From Flaveria trinervia (lineage: Eukaryota > Streptophyta > Magnoliopsida > Asterales > Asteraceae), in assembly GCA_025506515.1 (NCBI GenBank), contig CM046453.1, positions 31,931,845 through 31,995,844 of the forward strand: a stretch of 64,000 bases of DNA, given 5' to 3'. The notes under the pieces were generated by a model. That model saw only the letters and a list, made by a program, of their open reading frames with translations. It searched no databases and was not told where the DNA came from. Of the stretch, positions 59,267 to 64,000 are shown in pieces (the stretch's first letter is position 1; every line of letters starts with the position of its first letter). The translations under genes were made by a program, and so were the position numbers.

Positions 59267-59600
59267 AAAGCTTAAGTGAAATGGGTAAATTTTCAAAATA
59301 AACCTTAACTTAAACTGAAAATGGGATGGGGAGGGAATGGGATGGCAATCTGAGTAGCTACGTGCCATCAGGTATTTTCGTAAAGTTAACCGGTATTATG
59401 TGCTCATGTGATGTGTTATGTGTTGTTTGTGGATTTAAATACTGATGTAGTCAGGATAGGTAATGCTCGGGGTGTGAAGAGTAAAGTAAGTGGGTAATCA
59501 CAACTGGCCACTGTAATTAGGGACTTACTATACTTGACATAAACTGAGTTGTTCCCTTGAATGACCGTGTTGGTGTTTGAATCTTTCAATGTGCGTGTGA
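59267..59600 (+). other. G2 leader
   Basis: Untranslated, no gene seen; similar to the G1 leader. Confidence 0.8.
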
Positions 59601-60983
59601 ATGGCCAGTGGTAGATCTTCGAAAGCTTCACGTGGTGGGGGTCACGGTGCTAAACCGCGACCTAAGATAGGAAGACACAGAGTTGAGAAGGTGGTTTATG
59701 AGGAACCCGAGACCCCTCATCCAGAGGGTGGTGATGAGAGTGCAACCTAAGGGCCTTGGTGAAGGAGGTTGTTGTTGAAGAAGTTCATCAAGTCTTGCAG
59801 ACAATCTTACCTTCTGTAGTGACTAAAGTTATCAAGGCTATACGAGAAAGGGAAAGAATGGAGAAAAATAGGTCCTCGGGAGGACGGGAAAAACCAGAGC
59901 CTGAAACGGTTCCATCTGATGACGAAAAGGAAGAAGAGCCTGTGCTGGAGGCAGCACGAGGTTGTAACTATAGGGCGTTTATGAGATGCAAGCCCCCTAC
60001 CTTCGATGGTAACGGCACTGCTACTGCCACTCACCGGTGGGTGAGGGTAATGGAGGTTTTTCTTGATATCAGCGAGTGCCGGGAGGACCAGAAGGTGAAG
60101 TTTGCTACCCACTCGTTTGTAGACTCGGCTCTGTGTTGGTGGACAATATTGTCCAAGCCGAGGGTAGACTCGGCTCTCTGGAAGGATGACGTGGGAGGAG
60201 CTGAAGAAGATGGTGATGGAGGAGTTCTGCCCTTATAGGGAGATGGTTAAGATAGAGAGAGAGTTCCTGCAGCTGGAGGCGGGAACCATGACACACCAGC
60301 AGTACACCACCAAATTCAATGAAATGGCACAGCTCTTGCCCGACGAGGTGACGCCTCTGTCTCGAAAGATCAAGAGATACATTTAGGGATTTTCGGGTGG
60401 ATGTTCGCAGGCATATGCTCGCCACCCGACCAAGCACGTTTAGGTCGGCGGTCGATTTGGCAGTGAGGCTATATGATGAGCGGGAGGTGGTGGTGAGCGA
60501 AGCGAGCAAGAAGGTTGGTGGCGATCAGAACTAGAACAGGAAATGGGTTGGTCGGGCTGATGCCTCGACGGGTAACAAAAAGGCACGGGTGGATGACCGC
60601 CGTGGGGCCACATCGAGTGTGGGTTCAAATAGGTGTGGCAAGTGTGGAAGGGAGGATGCGGGAGAATGTAGGTTGGGTTGAATGTGTGCTTCAAATGTGG
60701 GATGACGGGGCACATCACAAAGGAATGCTGTGCTGGCAAATGTTTCAACTGTGGTGAGGAGGGTCACATGAGTAGGGATTGTAAGAAGCCGAGGGCTGAG
60801 GGTTTTAGGGTGGCAAAGAAGACGGGAAGTGAAGGACCAAGGGCGAGCGCCAAGGTATTCACTATGACACAGGAGGAAGCTAGGATGAACCCCGATGTTG
60901 TGTCCAATACGTTTCTAGTGAATCAAACTTTAGCTTTTGTGTTGTTTGATTTGGTGCTAGTAAAAGTTTTATTTCTATGCTAA
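59601..60983 (+). pseudogene. G2 gag and zinc knuckles
   Basis: ATG 59601 (MASGRSSKASRGGGHGAKPR), stop near 59748, then 59756-60238 with an acidic part and the gypsy gag core KFATHSFVDSALCWWTI. A 14-nt repeat GTAGACTCGGCTCT (60119-60132, 60164-60177) marks a frame break. Next frame: MTWEELKKMVMEEFCPYREM and LQLEAGTMTHQQYTTKFNEMAQLLP (60186-60386). Two CX2CX4HX4C knuckles follow, CFKCGMTGHITKEC and CFNCGEEGHMSRDC (60684-60780). Capsid and RNA-binding roles. Confidence 0.9.
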
Positions 60984-61440
60984 ACCGCCTGTTAGTGGTA
61001 GACGTGTTGGTCTCCCTTTGAAGTAGAAACTGCCATAGGTAAGCCTACCAGGATTTCTGAGATGATCGAGGGTTGTGATGTGAAACTTGACGGTCATAAG
61101 TTACCTGTTAGACCGTTCGTGATGACCTTATGTGGTTTTGGTTTGGTTCTTGGGATGGATTGGTTAGCAGAGTTCGAGGCGAAAATTGTGTGTTACAAGA
61201 AGATGATTCGTTTGACAGCGCCTGATGGGAGTTCAGTGACAATTTATGGGGATTAGGTCACGACGATCCCGAAAGTGATCTCAATGGTGGTGGCGGGAAA
61301 GTGTATGAGGCTTGGGTGTAGTGCCTACTTGGCTTATGTAAAGGATGTGGATACGCCAACACCACAACTATACTATGTACCGGTTGTGGGTGACTTTCCA
61401 GACGTGTTCCCAGAAGACTTATCACAAGTGCCACCTGACA
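60900..61440 (+). pseudogene. G2 protease
   Basis: Aspartic protease of the gypsy type. At about 60945-60960 the active-site codons lack one base, so VLFD is followed by the wrong frame; the other frame reads GASKSF. Downstream, 61062-61256 holds GLVLGMDWLAEF, the conserved C-terminal protease motif, with a stop at 61254-61256. Confidence 0.8.
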
Positions 61441-61451
61441 GATAGATTGAG

Positions 61452-62129
61452 TTGCAGATTGATCTGATACCGGGTGCCCAGCCTGTTGCCAAGGCACCGT
61501 ATCGGTTAGCTCCGACGGAGATGAAGGAGTTCGTGGAGCAGTTGCAAGAGCTGCTTGATAAGAGGTTCATCAGACCAAGTATCTCTCCTTGGGGTGCTCC
61601 GATCTTGTTTGTGAAGAAGAAAGACGGTAGTATGAGAATGTGTATTGACTACGATGAGCTGAACAAGTTGACGGTGAAGAATCGATACCCCTTACCAAGA
61701 ATTGATGACTTGTTGATCAACTTCAAGGTGCCAGTTGGTTTTCAAGGATAGATCTTCGATCTGGTTACCATCAGTTGAAGGTGAAAGAGCAGGATGCTCC
61801 TAAAACAGCTTTCCGCACACGTTATGGTCACTACGAGTTTCTTGTCATGTCTTTTGGTTTGACCAATGCGCCAGCTACTTTTATAGATCTGATGAATCGG
61901 GTGTGTCGACCGATGTTGGATAAATCAGTGATCGTGTTTATTGATGATATCCAGATTTATTTGAAGAGTGAGATTGAGCATGCCGGTCACATTCCTGAGG
62001 TTCTGGAGATGCTAAGAATGGAGAAGTTGTACGCCAATTTCTCCACGTGTGCATTTTGGTTGCGCGAAGTTCAGTTCTTGGGTCATATGGTAAGTCCTAA
62101 TGGGATTATGGTGGACCCGGCTAAGGTGG
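61452..62129 (+). pseudogene. G2 reverse transcriptase, cut by C6
   Basis: KAPYRLAPTEMKEFVEQLQELLDK, SPWGAPILFVKKKDGSMRMCIDY, LNKLTVKNRYPLPRIDDL, a frame break near 61745, then KTAFRTRYGHYEFLVMSFGLTNAPATF and VFIDDIQIYLKS, where IDDI is the gypsy form of YVDD. Ends at FLGHMVSPNGIMVDPAKV where C6 begins. The most intact coding stretch in the window. Confidence 0.93.
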
Positions 62130-62360
62130 TGTAGATACATATGTTTGTATTGTCTTACACATATGTAATTGTACGGGTACTTAATGAAATACAGTACTTA
62201 ATGAAATACAATATGTGGTTGTGCTTATAATGTTGAATATTTCATTGGTTGGTATGGCAATAACGCTTATTGAACTGACTATATAGGTTGTGGTTGTTTG
62301 AATAATATCTAAATCAATTAATGATTATGAAACATATTCAACTTAATCATGTGAAGTTCT

Positions 62361-62573
62361 TATGCGATTGGCCTATGCAAATGGACCATACGCATGAACA
62401 ACTTCATGCAAATGAACCAGTCGTATGAATAAACCAGGAGACTGGATCAGTCGCATGATTGTAACATTAATTGACTCAGTCGCACCACTGAACACTCAGT
62501 CGTGCGAATGGATCACCGCATGACTCAATCGCTCGACTTGACCATGCAAATGGTCCAGTCGTACGATTGAGAC
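62361..62573. repeat. Motif-B array in C6 U3
   Basis: GCGATTGG, CAGTCGCATGA and TCGTGCGAATG units, ending 10 bp before the TATA box. Confidence 0.88.
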
Positions 62574-62582
62574 CCCTTAACC

Positions 62583-62590
62583 TATAAATA
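62583..62590 (+). promoter_or_regulatory. TATA box of C6 LTR
   Basis: TATAAATA immediately downstream of the array, as in C4. Confidence 0.7.
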
Positions 62591-62856
62591 CCACTCAAAT
62601 CGTGGAAAAACCAGACACTTTGAATATTTCGATACCTACGCGTACCCTAGCCATCCAACGACCTCTAGCAACCTGTTCCAACTTCATAGATCGCAGTAGA
62701 TCAATTGCTAAGCATTCTTAACATTTAGAATCAATCTTTAATTGATTCTACGTGTGTTCTCACTGATTGGATCACCAATCAAATAGGATTCCGCACTATT
62801 TGATTCGGTATACGCGTAAATCTATTATTATTTGTCCAATACATGATCCTAACAAG

Positions 62857-62868
62857 TGGTATCAGAGC
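62857..62868 (+). other. Primer-binding site of C6
   Basis: TGGTATCAGAGC, 2 nt after the LTR. Confidence 0.95.
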
Positions 62869-63347
62869 TTTGGCTCCAGATTTACGTGTGATTCAATCGT
62901 TTTGATATAAAAATTGTGTTTTTACTCTAAAAAACGCAATCTTTTGTGTCAAATCGGGTTTTAGACGTCTCCTAATCGTAAAGTTAAGTTTTTTTTCGAC
63001 ATATGGCAATTAGGGTTAGCAAAAATTCGTGTTTTTGTGTTCAAACACCTTAAACCTACGAATTTTTGAAATCCAGCAGGCCCAGTCGCACGATTAACTC
63101 AATCGCCCAACTGAGTTCCTACGCATCCCCTATATGCACGATTGGACTCATTCATACTTCCATTTGTAGGACTGAGAAGCCTATTCGCATTGTTCAACCA
63201 CATTAGTTCATTCGGCCGACTGAGTCATCCGCAGTGTTTCAGTCGCACGATTGAACCATCAGCATAGGCCAATCGCCCAAATAGCCTAATCGCACATCTT
63301 TATTCGCACTAATACAAAAGTTTGATTTAAAGTTAAAGTTAATCGCA
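62869..63347 (+). other. C6 leader with motif-B array
   Basis: About 480 bp, as long as the C4 leader. The array is at 63082-63310; the rest is AT-rich. Confidence 0.82.
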
Positions 63348-64000
63348 ATGGAAGACCAATACTCAGCATTCCCAGCAGTGAGAGACACATATACAAAACT
63401 TACTGCTACTAGAGAATGAAGTGGGGAATCACAACAAGCCCCCAAAGCTAATCACATTAGACGAATACCCACAATGGAAGCAACATTTTGAGATCTACTT
63501 AAATGGAGTAGATCCAAATCTATGGGAGTCTATAGAGACTGGGTACAACATGCCTATAGGAGCTTATGGTATCAAACTCACACTTGGTGGCATGACTGAC
63601 GGACAAAAGGGGAAATACAATGCCGAAAAGAAAGTTTATGCTTTGCTTACAGAGTCAATTTTCGATATGTTCTACCACTTAATGATGTTATCGATAGGTT
63701 CTACCAGTTAATGAGTGAGATGCACACTCATGTAGTATGGACGTCAATGGAGGACAAAGTGTCCAACTTTGCAGATGGGCGACCGGAGAAATGGGTTTCA
63801 TTTGTCTCCAATCTCAGACAGAATGGTATGCTAACGAAGTTAGATATCAATGACTTCATTCTGAAACTGAGAGAAGAAGAACCAAGGATGAAGTACAGAG
63901 CTCAAAAGTCTTCTAATGATCAGAATTCAGCGCTGTACAACGAGACTCCTCAAGCCAAAACATCTGGAGCACCTCTTCAGACAACTTTTGTATCAAGCTC
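63348..64000 (+). pseudogene. C6 gag, partial
   Basis: ATG 63348 (MEDQYSAF), an early frameshift before 63417, then LITLDEYPQWKQHFEIYLNGVDPNLWESIETGY (63421-63711). Compared with C4, a deletion near 63670-63690 fuses the AEKKVYALLTESI segment to a FYHLM segment; the last frame carries KLDINDFILKLREEEPRMKYRAQ and runs off the window. Confidence 0.88.

Larger units (their letters stand above)
57359..62129 (+). mobile_element. G2: Ty3/gypsy element inside G1 gag
   Basis: 5' LTR, PBS, gag, protease and about half of the reverse transcriptase; cut by C6 at 62130. Left flank CAATG (57354-57358) would be its TSD; the right copy is beyond the window. Confidence 0.9.
62130..62854 (+). repeat. C6 5' LTR
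   Basis: 725 bp, TGTAGATACATATG to GATCCTAACA. Motif-B array at 62361-62573, TATAAATA at 62583-62590, then a U5-like end matching the C4 LTR in reverse complement. Confidence 0.93.
62130..64000 (+). mobile_element. C6: copia element of the C4 family, left part
   Basis: 5' LTR, PBS, leader and gag N-terminus; continues past the window. Same family as C4 in the opposite orientation. Left flank GGTGG (62125-62129) would be its TSD. Confidence 0.93.

Overview
The window is plant nuclear DNA made entirely of LTR retrotransposons. No host gene, tRNA, rRNA or CRISPR array was recognised. The evidence is plant-type primer-binding sites (TGGTATCAGAGC, complementary to the 3' end of initiator tRNA-Met), Ty1/copia and Ty3/gypsy gag-pol domains, TG...CA LTR ends and 5-bp target-site duplications (TSDs). 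Two elements carry an extra ORF after RNase H, of a kind I associate with composite-family (Asteraceae) genomes. That taxonomic hint is weak; 'eudicot plant' is safer.

Working names: C = copia, G = gypsy, S = solo LTR. C1 (+) is the oldest host element and its pieces run from 1 to 54329. C2 (+, 776-8690, TSD TTAAT) sits in its leader. S1 (about 393 bp, TSD AATAG) sits in its gag zinc knuckle and was itself split by C3 (-, 10837-18808, TSD TAGAA). S2 (gypsy solo LTR, 18976-20943, TSD AGATG) and C4 (-, 22310-36318, TSD GTATT/GTATC) sit in the gag downstream region. C5 (-, 38831-53576, weak TSD) sits between integrase and reverse transcriptase, and its 3' LTR was hit by S3 (gypsy solo LTR, 39288-41471). 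G1 (+, from 54330) interrupts the C1 reverse transcriptase at its catalytic motif. G2 (+, from 57359) is inside the G1 gag. C6 (+, from 62130, same family as C4) is inside the G2 reverse transcriptase and runs off the window. Removing one TSD copy at each internal insertion lets the C1 reading resume, which supports the order.

All coding regions are broken by stops, frameshifts or deletions, so they are given as pseudogenes. C2 and C3 are one family (LTR 0.8-0.95 kb, single gag knuckle, pol). C1, C4 and C5 are longer, SIRE-like copia elements with a long gag and a second knuckle region. In C4 and C5 a further 3-4 kb ORF lies between RNase H and the 3' LTR on the same strand.

The most unusual signal is a set of element-specific, degenerate, CpG-rich oligomer arrays (four motif types). 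They occur in LTRs, in leaders, and just upstream of the extra 3' ORFs, and similar motifs appear in both copia and gypsy elements. In C4 an internal array, a TATA-like box, a good splice donor, a second array and a splice acceptor precede the ATG of the 3' ORF. This repeats the order seen at the LTR and leader, and suggests an internal promoter module.
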